NCBI GenBank assembly: GCA_002492525.1
Contig: DKZA01000027.1
Span: 61,257-108,730, forward strand
Length of the DNA stretch: 47,474 bases
Reading direction: 5' to 3'
Source of the DNA: Lachnospiraceae bacterium UBA7086
Lineage (GTDB): Bacteria; Bacillota; Clostridia; Lachnospirales; Lachnospiraceae
Below, one piece after another: positions 1 through 6,799 of this stretch (position 1 is the first letter of the stretch; each line of letters opens with the position of its first letter). Position numbers and translations under genes: made by a program. The notes under the pieces are model-generated. The model was not told the DNA's origin and searched no databases. It worked only from the letters and a program-made list of their open reading frames with translations.

Positions 1-63
1 TCCGCTTCGCGGCCTCGGATAAAATGGAGGAATTAACCCTGCGAGATCCGCTTTGCGGCCTCG
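1..63. repeat. Two copies of a short GC-rich direct repeat
   Basis: The 17-mer TCCGCTTCGCGGCCTCG at 1-17 recurs at 47-63 with one change (TCCGCTTTGCGGCCTCG), a period of 46 bp. Each copy contains a small CCGC/GCGG hairpin. The first copy abuts the window edge, so the array may extend leftward. No coding frame was assigned here. Confidence 0.5.
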
Positions 64-91
64 AATGAGTGGAAGTGTTTTCGATAATAGT

Positions 92-130
92 AAAATGGGC
101 ATATCGTGGATAGCGATATGCCCATTTTTT
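92..130 (+). terminator. Rho-independent terminator of an upstream gene
   Basis: A perfect 12-bp stem (ATGGGCATATCG at 95-106, CGATATGCCCAT at 114-125) is extended by A/T pairs and followed by a run of T from 125. It presumably ends a plus-strand transcript entering from outside the window. Confidence 0.85.
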
Positions 131-184
131 CTGTAGGATAAGCACTGCGGTCCGGGTGTAATGTATAAGTCCTTCCGATTGTTG

Positions 185-213
185 TTGATTATATTCCACT
201 TGTGGAATATAAT
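185..213 (+). promoter_or_regulatory. padR promoter with palindromic operator in the spacer
   Basis: TTGATT (185-190), a 17-nt spacer and TATAAT (208-213) form a good sigma-A promoter. The whole spacer and part of the -10 are occupied by a palindrome at 191-210, ATATTCCAC-TT-GTGGAATAT, with 9-bp arms that match perfectly. A dimer bound there would block RNA polymerase, so autorepression by the PadR protein encoded just downstream is the natural reading. The sequence differs from the ATGT-N8-ACAT consensus of classical PadR sites. Confidence 0.75.
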
Positions 214-252
214 GAACAAGTAAGATAAAGTAGTAAAGTGAGGGTGCATTGT

Positions 253-801
253 ATGTTAAAGCATGGGATTCTGGGGCTGCTCAATTATAAGGAAATGACT
301 GGGTATGAGATTATGGAGACCTTTCGAGATTCCCTGAATTTTTTCTGGGATGCGAAAACCAGTCAGATTTATAGAGAACTGCAAGGGTTGGAACAAAAGG
401 AATGGGTAAACAAAACGGTTGTACCGCAGAACGGGAAGCCAGATAAAAACGTCTATTCTATCACAATGACAGGGCGAGAGGAACTATTGCGGTGGCTTGC
501 AGATGATGACTTGGGGTTGAGGGTCAAGACACCTATTTTGATGAAAGTCTTCTTCCTTGGCGAAAGAAGTGTGAAAGAAAATATTTGTTATTTTGAAAGC
601 GTTAAGAAAAGTTGCGAGTTATTCCTAAAGAGTTTAGAGGCTGTTCCACAGCTCATATGCGCCTATGGCGATATGATTGGGCAGAAAGAGAAAACACTTT
701 ATTGGCAGATGACGGTAGAATATGGGCGGAGAAGTTTACTGATGCAAATTGAGTGGGCTAAGGACTGTATCCGGCGGTTAGAAGGAGAAATCAGCTTATG
801 A
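253..801 (+). CDS. PadR family transcriptional regulator
   Basis: This 182-residue protein starts MLKHGILGLLNYKEMTGYEI, the typical opening of the PadR winged-helix domain (about residues 1-80). A C-terminal Vir-like helical dimerisation region follows (about 95-180). I chose ATG 253 over GTG 238 because GAGG lies about 9 nt upstream and because PadR proteins begin at this motif. PadR proteins are usually ligand-released repressors of neighbouring detoxification or membrane genes. The stop overlaps the next start by 4 nt (ATGA at 798-801), so it is co-transcribed with the flavoprotein/membrane protein gene. The 191-210 palindrome suggests autoregulation. The effector is unknown. Confidence 0.92.
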   Translation: MLKHGILGLLNYKEMTGYEIMETFRDSLNFFWDAKTSQIYRELQGLEQKEWVNKTVVPQNGKPDKNVYSITMTGREELLRWLADDDLGLRVKTPILMKVFFLGERSVKENICYFESVKKSCELFLKSLEAVPQLICAYGDMIGQKEKTLYWQMTVEYGRRSLLMQIEWAKDCIRRLEGEISL

Positions 802-2435
802 ATATTTTAGTGATAAACGGAAGTCCCAAAGGAGCTGCCAGTAATACCTACCGGCTTACGTCTGCATTTCTGGATGGCATGAGGCAAGGGATTCAGGATA
901 TTCAGACAAAGGAGCTCTTCATCAGTCGTATGAATATCAAACCCTGCCTGGGCTGCTTTGCATGTTGGAACCACACTCCCGGACAATGCTGTATACAGGA
1001 TGATATGCAGCAGGTCATTCAAGACCTGCTTTGGGCGGACATTACAATATGGAGCTTCCCTCTATATTATTTTACGGTTCCCGGTTCCCTAAAAAACCTT
1101 ATTGACCGTCAGCTGCCCATGCTTCTTCCCTTCATGGAAGAAAAGGAGGGACAGGTCGGGAATGGAAATCATCCCTCCCGATATGACATGAGTGGAAAAA
1201 GAACAGTGGTGATTTCCACTTGTGGCTTTTATACAGCGAAAGGAAACTATGACGGCGTATACAGCCTTTTCGATCATCTCTGCGGGCGGGGAAATTATAC
1301 GACCGTTTTTTGCGGTCAGGGCGAGTTGTTTCGGGTGCCAGAACTGTCTGTGCGTACTAACGAATATCTTTCGTATGTAAAACAGGCAGGACAGCAATAT
1401 ATAAAAGGCGGTATTTCCAGAGAAACGCAGGAACAACTTGACCAGCTCCTGCTGCCGAGAGAAATTTTTGAAGCCTGCGCTGACGCAAGCTGGGGGATTG
1501 ATAAGGGCGGTACAGAAACAGGAGAGACTATCACAAAAAAAGAATCTGACACGCTGATTTTTACCAGGCAAATGGCGGCGCTTTATTGCAGGGAAAATTA
1601 TTCCGGCAAAGACATCGTGTTGGAAATGCACTATACGGATGTGGAGGAAAGCTACCAAATCCTGTTGGGAAAGGACGGCAGCCATGTCTATACAGACGGG
1701 TCTTTAACGGCCACCACAATGATAGAAACGCCGGTTACTGTATGGCGCTCGATTGCAGCCGGAGAAATTCGGGGTGATGAAGCCATGATGCAAGGGCTTT
1801 ATAAGGTAAAAGGAGATTTTAACTTGATGCTGAAATGGGACACCTACTTTGGCGGTTCGCGGCCGCAGGTGGAACAAGTAGAAGCAGCCCCATCGAAAAA
1901 CACCAATATGAGTATTATGCTTCTTCCTTGGATTGTTTTATGGGCAGCCTCCGCAATCCATAAGACAGGGGGGAGTCTTATCAGCATCGTTGTATGCGCA
2001 CTGGTTCCCCTTATTTTCTATCGAAATAAAAAAACAGTATATGATATTTTGTCAAACGCTTTGGTAACGTTTTTTTCCGTTATGATGCTGGCCGGGTGTT
2101 CAGAAAAATGGATGCTGCCGTTGTCCTATCTTTCCTTCGGCGTGATGTGGTTTGTTTCGTGTTTTGGGAAAGTACCTCTCACGGCGCATTATTCCATGAA
2201 CAGCTACGGTGGAGAGGATGCTTTACAAAATGTGCTCTTTCTAAAGACCAACCGTATTCTGACCATGCTTTGGGGTGTCCTTTACCTGCTTACATCCGTT
2301 TTTACCTGGCTGTTGATGCGAACCCCTGTCAGCAGTTTTGTGGGGCTCGTCAATTCTGTATTGCCTGTATTCATGGGACTTTTTACGGCATGGTTCCAGA
2401 AATGGTATCCGGCAAAGGTGGCTGGAGGAAAGTAG
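798..2435 (+). CDS. NADPH-dependent FMN reductase-like / SCP2-like / membrane fusion protein
   Basis: The 545-residue protein appears to have three parts. Residues 1-205 are a flavodoxin-like FMN reductase domain: MNILVINGSPKGAASNTYRL is the FMN phosphate-binding loop, and the cysteine-rich CLGCFACW and C-C-I-Q-D-D-M segment recalls iron-sulfur-flavoprotein relatives. Residues about 250-355 resemble an SCP2-type lipid-binding domain, with a T-P-V-T-V-W segment and a G-E-I-R-G-D segment. Residues about 370-540 are hydrophobic, with roughly five or six membrane spans. I infer membrane-linked redox chemistry on a hydrophobic substrate. Overlap with padR indicates translational coupling. The flavodoxin call is firm; the SCP2 call is from pattern only. 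Confidence 0.8.
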   Translation: MNILVINGSPKGAASNTYRLTSAFLDGMRQGIQDIQTKELFISRMNIKPCLGCFACWNHTPGQCCIQDDMQQVIQDLLWADITIWSFPLYYFTVPGSLKNLIDRQLPMLLPFMEEKEGQVGNGNHPSRYDMSGKRTVVISTCGFYTAKGNYDGVYSLFDHLCGRGNYTTVFCGQGELFRVPELSVRTNEYLSYVKQAGQQYIKGGISRETQEQLDQLLLPREIFEACADASWGIDKGGTETGETITKKESDTLIFTRQMAALYCRENYSGKDIVLEMHYTDVEESYQILLGKDGSHVYTDGSLTATTMIETPVTVWRSIAAGEIRGDEAMMQGLYKVKGDFNLMLKWDTYFGGSRPQVEQVEAAPSKNTNMSIMLLPWIVLWAASAIHKTGGSLISIVVCALVPLIFYRNKKTVYDILSNALVTFFSVMMLAGCSEKWMLPLSYLSFGVMWFVSCFGKVPLTAHYSMNSYGGEDALQNVLFLKTNRILTMLWGVLYLLTSVFTWLLMRTPVSSFVGLVNSVLPVFMGLFTAWFQKWYPAKVAGGK

Positions 2436-2505
2436 TCAGGTTTCGTGTTATAATTGTTACAGGTTTTAAAAACAATCCGTTGGATTGTCTGGAAAAGGAT
2501 ATATT

Positions 2506-2952
2506 ATGGAGAATTCTTTCTTTTGCCAATGGTTTAAAGGATTTGAAAAAGGATTAGATGAAGTAGATTCGGATAGTAGAAACTGTCTGTTGAGGCAATG
2601 TGCTAAACATTGTGCTGATACAGGTGTTTTGCAGTCATATCTGAAATTATATCAAACTGTGAACGGAGAACGTGATGCGTTTTACAGCAGGTTAAGTGAA
2701 CTTGGTAATGTTCGTGGTGAGATTGTAGTACCTAATCAAGAATATTTTATTTATTTCCCAGAATGTGCATGCGATATTCATACCGCTTTTGGTGTCAATA
2801 CGCCTAATCTATGTGAATGTTCAAGGCAAAGTATTATTTATGTAGGAGAGAGTGTATGGGGCCACGGCAAAATCCGAGTAGAACAAGTGGAAACGATTCT
2901 ATCCGGGGATGCGGAATGTAAATTCAGAGTTATATTGGATGAAAACAGATGA
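2506..2952 (+). CDS. Uncharacterised Cys-rich protein (possibly DUF6144 or V4R-like)
   Basis: This 148-residue soluble protein starts at ATG 2506 behind AAAAGGA. It has about ten cysteines, including C-A-K-H-C, P-E-C-A-C-D and L-C-E-C-S clusters. It ends G-D-A-E-C-K-F-R-V-I-L, which resembles the C-terminal strand of V4R or L-2-amino-thiazoline-4-carboxylate hydrolase-like domains. I think it belongs with Clostridia proteins annotated DUF6144, but this is memory rather than a search. The cysteine pattern suggests metal binding. It lies 26 nt upstream of a broken acetyltransferase gene, in a stretch of decayed genes, though its own frame appears intact. Confidence 0.55.
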   Translation: MENSFFCQWFKGFEKGLDEVDSDSRNCLLRQCAKHCADTGVLQSYLKLYQTVNGERDAFYSRLSELGNVRGEIVVPNQEYFIYFPECACDIHTAFGVNTPNLCECSRQSIIYVGESVWGHGKIRVEQVETILSGDAECKFRVILDENR

Positions 2953-2977
2953 AATATTTTTGTGGAGGCACTTGAAC

Positions 2978-3271
2978 ATGATCGAAACAGAGAGCCTTAT
3001 TTTAGATAAAGCGAAATTCCTGGACTGGAAGGAAATGTACCACAATGTTTGGTCACAGCCGGAGAGAGCAAGATATATGGACTGGAATCTTACTACCAGC
3101 GAAGAAGCCGCTAGAATAAGAATTGTGAAAACCATCGCGTTTCAGAAGGAGCATGACACTTATTTAGTTTATGAAAAATCAAGCGGCTTTTCATTGATTT
3201 CTTCGACAACTAAGACAGATAGCAAAGATGGACATCAGTATGATCTTTTGCGATATAAGTTGAAATTGTAA
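2978..3271 (+). pseudogene. GNAT acetyltransferase with internal deletion
   Basis: The frame from ATG 2978 (GGAGG about 8 nt upstream) encodes 97 residues. The first about 70 (MIETESLILDKAKFLDWKEM through the FQKEHDTYLVYEKSSGF region) match the N-terminal half of RimJ/RimL-like GNAT acetyltransferases, which normally run to about 170-190 residues. The protein then jumps to a D-G-H-Q-Y-D-L-L-R-Y-K-L-K-L tail, which looks like the last strand of the same family. The central acetyl-CoA-binding block (Q/R-x-x-G-x-G/A) is absent. The simplest reading is an in-frame deletion of roughly 70-90 codons, leaving a probably inactive product. Confidence 0.65.
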
Positions 3272-3277
3272 AACGGA

Positions 3278-3308
3278 TTGACTTGAAGTATATTTGAAGT
3301 GATATCAT
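3278..3308 (+). promoter_or_regulatory. MerR-type promoter (19-bp spacer) of the aldo/keto reductase gene
   Basis: TTGACT (3278-3283) and TATCAT (3303-3308) are separated by exactly 19 nt. That over-long spacer is characteristic of promoters that MerR-family activators twist into register. An imperfect dyad at 3281-3300 (ACTTGAAGTA / TATTTGAAGT, 8 of 10 positions symmetric) lies in the spacer. No matching MerR gene is adjacent; the only MerR gene in the window (41463) has a different-looking operator. Confidence 0.6.
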
Positions 3309-3336
3309 ATGTAAAGAAAAATCTGGAGGGAAAATC

Positions 3337-4335
3337 ATGTATCAGGCATCAACACAACGCTATCAATCTATGTTATATCATTCTTGTGGGAAAAGCGGTT
3401 TGAAACTGCCCGCAATTTCCATGGGTTTGTGGCACAATTTTGGAGATACCGCAAACTATGACAATATGAAGCAACTTTGTTTTACCGCATTTGACCATGG
3501 CATTACCCATTTTGATCTTGCCAATAATTATGGCCCTGAGCCGGGCAGCGCAGAGATTCATTTTGGCCGTATTTTCAAGGAGAATTTCAAACCCTATCGG
3601 GATGAAATGCTCATTAGCACAAAGGCTGGATATGAGATGTGGGATGGCCCTTATGGCAACTGGGGAAGCCGCAAGTACCTTCTCGCCAGTCTGGATCAAA
3701 GTCTGCATCGTATGGGCCTGGAATATGTTGATATTTTTTATCATCACCGTATGGATCCGGATACACCTCTGGAAGAAACCATGGGTGCTTTGTCCAGTGC
3801 AGTGACCAGTGGGAAGGCTCTGTATGTAGGTCTTTCCAATTATAACGGTAAGACGCTGGAAAAGGCTGCTGAAATTTTACAGGAGTTGCACTGCCCATTT
3901 GTCATAAATCAGAATCGTTATTCTATTTTTGATAGAACCATTGAGAACAACGGATTGAAGGAGACTGCAGCCAAGCTTGGAAAAGGAATTATCGCTTTCA
4001 GTCCTCTTGCTCAGGGTATGTTGACGAACCGGTATCTGAATGGAATTCCAGAAGATAGCCGAATCAGAACAGATGGACGTTTCTTACAGGAAGCTTCCCT
4101 TACAAACGAGCGCTTGAACCAAATCCGAGAACTAAATGATATTGCCTTGCAGCGTGGACAAAGCCTGGCGGAGATGGCGTTAAGCTGGGTTCTCCGAGAC
4201 GGGATTGTCACCAGCGTCCTTGCCGGAGCCTCCAAACCTGCTCAAATTCTTGATAACCTTGGAGCCTTGAAAAATACAAAGTTTACAAAAGAAGAGCTTC
4301 AGAAAATTGACGAAATCTCTCTTCATCAACATTAA
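3337..4335 (+). CDS. Aldo/keto reductase (YghZ/Gpr-like)
   Basis: The full-length 332-residue protein has an AKR TIM-barrel fold. It resembles the YghZ / L-glyceraldehyde-3-phosphate reductase branch (AKR14-like), with the start region Y-H-S-C-G-K-S-G-L-K-L-P-A-I-S-M-G-L-W. The catalytic tetrad is readable as D60, Y65 (DLANNY), K96 (STKAG) and H137 (FYHHR). NADPH binding is expected from the C-terminal S-P-L-A-Q-G-M-L and G-A-S-K-P-A-Q-I segments. Such enzymes reduce reactive aldehydes. GGAGGG lies about 8 nt before ATG 3337, and the MerR-type promoter upstream suggests induction by an electrophile or metal signal. The gene abuts a pseudogene on its 3' side. Confidence 0.93.
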   Translation: MYQASTQRYQSMLYHSCGKSGLKLPAISMGLWHNFGDTANYDNMKQLCFTAFDHGITHFDLANNYGPEPGSAEIHFGRIFKENFKPYRDEMLISTKAGYEMWDGPYGNWGSRKYLLASLDQSLHRMGLEYVDIFYHHRMDPDTPLEETMGALSSAVTSGKALYVGLSNYNGKTLEKAAEILQELHCPFVINQNRYSIFDRTIENNGLKETAAKLGKGIIAFSPLAQGMLTNRYLNGIPEDSRIRTDGRFLQEASLTNERLNQIRELNDIALQRGQSLAEMALSWVLRDGIVTSVLAGASKPAQILDNLGALKNTKFTKEELQKIDEISLHQH

Positions 4336-4340
4336 AAAAG

Positions 4341-5073
4341 TATCAGCCGCAAAAAAATCCAATCATTCATCCAGCTAATTTTTTGACGAAAAGTCTTCCG
4401 GAAAAGTGTGTTATTACCTTTTTCAGGAAAGAGCTTAACCAATTTGTTGCGGATAACAATCTTCCTGTCATTGGTTATCTTAACTCAGAAGTGTTGGATA
4501 TACCTATTTATGAATATGTATATGGAACAGAAAGGCTTTGTATCACAATGGCATTTTGTGGAGCGCCTGGCGCGGCTGTATCGCTTGAAGATACATGCCA
4601 TGGGATGTGAAAAGTTTATAATTTGTGGGGGAGCAGGAGCATTAACAAAGGATAGTAAAGTAGGAGAAATTATTATACCGGTCTCTGCGGTTAGGGATGA
4701 GGGAACCTCCTATCATTACTTAGAGCCATCCCGTGAAATTGAATGTCATAAAGAGACAGTTGAGATGGTTGTTTCCTGTTTAAAACAAATAGGAATTCCA
4801 TTTAAAACAGGAAAGACATGGACAAGCGATGCCATATACAGGGAAACTCCTGATATGATTGCATTAAGACGAAATGAAGGATGTATAACTGTGGAAATGG
4901 AAGCGGCTGCTTTTTTTGCAGTGTCCCAGTATTATAATATTCCGCTTGCGCAGTTATTATATGCCGGTGATGATGTAAGCGGTGAAGAGTGGGATTCCCG
5001 AAATTGGAATATGCAGAAGAATATACGATATGATTTAATTATCACTGCAATTGAGATTGTAAAGAAATTGTAA
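4341..5073 (+). pseudogene. Nucleoside phosphorylase, 5'-truncated and frameshifted
   Basis: Family-like sequence begins immediately after the aldo/keto reductase stop, in a frame without an ATG (N-P-I-I-H-P-A-N-F, then L-P-E-K-C-V-I-T-F-F). It runs to G-A-P-G-A-A-V-S-L-E-D and hits a stop at 4608-4610. The rest continues one frame over: A-M-G-C-E-K-F-I-I-C-G-G-A-G-A-L and V-E-M-E-A-A-A-F-F, ending at 5073. A single-base insertion (or 2-base loss) near 4588-4600 would explain the shift. The pieces together cover the purine/uridine phosphorylase fold of about 240 residues, including the M-E-A nucleoside-binding segment. The missing start and the frameshift indicate a non-functional gene; a sequencing error could explain only the second defect. 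Confidence 0.75.
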
Positions 5074-5182
5074 TAAAAATAAATCATGACATATGTTGTC
5101 AGGGTTTGTGTGATATCCTGTTTTCAGATACCGAGATACAAGGAGCCATAAAATACCAAAACTTAGAAAAGAGGGAATTCAC

Positions 5183-5728
5183 ATGAGCAGACCAACTACA
5201 AAATCGGATTTACTGAGTGCATCCGCAGAAAGCTATGCACAGATGAACCAACTGATTGCAGAACTGTCAGACCAGGAGCTTTCCACACCCTTTGATTTCA
5301 GTGGCGATGTAAGCAAGAAAGAAGCGCACTGGAAACGTGATAAAAATGTAAGAGATGTCCTGGTTCATCTCTATGAGTGGCATCAATTATTGCTTCACTG
5401 GGTCCAAGCCAACCAGACAGGCACCCCGGCACCGTTTCTTCCCCGCCCCTACAATTGGAAAACCTACGGCAAAATGAATGAAGTCTTCTGGCAGAAACAT
5501 CAGGGTACTTCGTTGGAAGAAGCCCAAGAACTGCTTGTGGGGTCCCATGAAGATGTCATGAAGCTGGCGGAGACTTTTTCAAACGAGGAATTGTTTACCA
5601 AAGGAGCTTTCCTCTGGGTGGGTGGAAGTGTTCTGGGTTCTTATTTTATCAGTGCTACCTCCAGTCACTATGCCTGGGCCATCAAGAAGCTGAAAGCTCA
5701 CCGGAAAGTTTGTTTTTCTCATAGGTAA
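5183..5728 (+). CDS. ClbS/DfsB family four-helix bundle protein
   Basis: This 181-residue protein begins MSRPTTKSDLLSASAESYAQ and carries the family's D-V-L-V-H-L-Y-E-W-H-Q-L-L-L-H-W and F-L-P-R-P-Y-N-W-K segments, plus the late S-A-T-S-S-H-Y-A-W-A. It belongs to the DUF1706/DfsB group with a DinB-like bundle. The named member ClbS is a hydrolase that opens colibactin's cyclopropane to protect its producer. No colibactin-type cluster is nearby, so only a general role against a reactive compound can be inferred. A GAGGGAA site precedes ATG 5183. Its last 47 nt overlap the convergent WYL regulator gene. Confidence 0.85.
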   Translation: MSRPTTKSDLLSASAESYAQMNQLIAELSDQELSTPFDFSGDVSKKEAHWKRDKNVRDVLVHLYEWHQLLLHWVQANQTGTPAPFLPRPYNWKTYGKMNEVFWQKHQGTSLEEAQELLVGSHEDVMKLAETFSNEELFTKGAFLWVGGSVLGSYFISATSSHYAWAIKKLKAHRKVCFSHR

Positions 5729-6602
5729 GCCTGGCCTGTTCGGCGAGATCTTTTTTCAAATCTGCGGGAGACAGGACTGTTACATCAGGACCGAAGGAGA
5801 GCAGAAAACCAATCAGCCAATTATCTACGGGCATCCGTGCAGAGGCCAGCAGTGTACCGTCTTCTTGCAGGGTAATCTGTTCCGGGGCAAATTCGTCATA
5901 TACCCGGTAAGCCATTTCCTGGGGAAAACAGAGGGTTACCTGCTGTTCATATTCGGAGGGAGAGCTTTTATCGGTTTCCGGAAAAGAGCGGTAGGGAAAA
6001 TTTTCGTTTAAAATTTCCAGATGCAGGATGCGGTTTAACCTAAACAGGCGGAATTGCTGCCTGTTGGTACAGAAGGCTTTCAGATACCAGGCCCGCCCTT
6101 TGTATAAAAGTTTCAGCGGATGGATTATCCGTTCTGTTGTCTGGGCATAAGAACTGACATAGGATATTTTGACACATCTGCGCTGTAAGATAGCGGATTT
6201 AAGGGAGTCAAATTTTATTTTATCGGACTGTTTATCGCCCCATCTTGTATAATCCACTTCAAGCCAGGTATCCGACTGCATCTGGAAAAGAGCAGAGAGT
6301 TTGGAAAGAACAGGAGAAGGTTCCATATCCGGAGCGGCGTGGATGCTTTGCAGGGCAGTCAGTACTTCCTGCTTTTCTTCTTTTGACAAGATGACTCTGT
6401 CCAGCGTGAAGGTATCCAGCAGATAAATGCCGCCGTTTCGTCCGGATTCTGTAAAGAGGGGGATGCCTGCGCTGCTTAGGGCGTCAATGTCCCGGTAAAT
6501 GGTTCGTACCGAAACTTCCAGTTCTTCGGCAAGTTCCGGGGCGGTAGCGTGTCCCTGGCTGAGCAGATAATATAGGATTTTAAATAACCGACTTTCCTGC
6601 AT
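5682..6602 (-). CDS. YafY-like HTH/WYL domain transcriptional regulator
   Basis: The 306-residue protein has an N-terminal winged helix (residues 1-60: L-F-K-I-L-Y-Y-L-L-S-Q-G, A-P-E-L-A-E-E-L-E-V-S-V-R-T-I-Y-R-D-I). A WYL domain follows (about 130-210), with K-I-S-Y-V-S and A-W-Y-L-K-A-F-C segments, then the WCX C-terminal extension. WYL regulators sense ligands or nucleic acid and usually repress. ATG 6602 has AGGAGA 8 nt upstream. It converges on and overlaps the ClbS-like gene. A minus-strand promoter with a downstream palindrome lies at 6658-6709. Confidence 0.92.
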   Translation of the reverse strand: MQESRLFKILYYLLSQGHATAPELAEELEVSVRTIYRDIDALSSAGIPLFTESGRNGGIYLLDTFTLDRVILSKEEKQEVLTALQSIHAAPDMEPSPVLSKLSALFQMQSDTWLEVDYTRWGDKQSDKIKFDSLKSAILQRRCVKISYVSSYAQTTERIIHPLKLLYKGRAWYLKAFCTNRQQFRLFRLNRILHLEILNENFPYRSFPETDKSSPSEYEQQVTLCFPQEMAYRVYDEFAPEQITLQEDGTLLASARMPVDNWLIGFLLSFGPDVTVLSPADLKKDLAEQARLTYEKNKLSGELSAS

Positions 6603-6657
6603 GGCAGTTTCTCCTGTATGGTGTGAGGATAAAATTCTTTTCGTATTCTCGTCTTAT

Positions 6658-6709
6658 GCCATCATGGCGTGTATTGTAATATTATAAACAGGCAGGCGAA
6701 AAAACGCAA
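6658..6709 (-). promoter_or_regulatory. Promoter and possible operator of the WYL regulator gene
   Basis: On the minus strand, TTGCGT (6704-6709), a 17-nt spacer and TATAAT (6681-6686) form a sigma-A promoter with a start near 6674. An 11-bp palindrome GCCAT-C-ATGGC at 6658-6668 lies just downstream of that start. This is where an autorepressor would bind. Confidence 0.5.
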
Positions 6710-6799
6710 GTGACAGATAAGAGCAGAAAAGAGCGGGTTTCGGCTGCTGTTTTGTGATATACTTTCTATAAAAGACGAAAGCAGAAAGGATTCTTGGCC

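Noticed and set aside
1089..1685. Long minus-strand open frame of 198 codons opposite the flavoprotein gene
   Set aside because: It lies wholly antisense to a clear flavodoxin-type coding sequence, has no ribosome binding site and no family-like motif.
5087..5101. TGACA-N5-TGTCA dyad upstream of the ClbS-like gene as an operator
   Set aside because: The arms are only 5 bp, no well-placed promoter could be matched to it, and such dyads occur by chance in AT-rich spacers.
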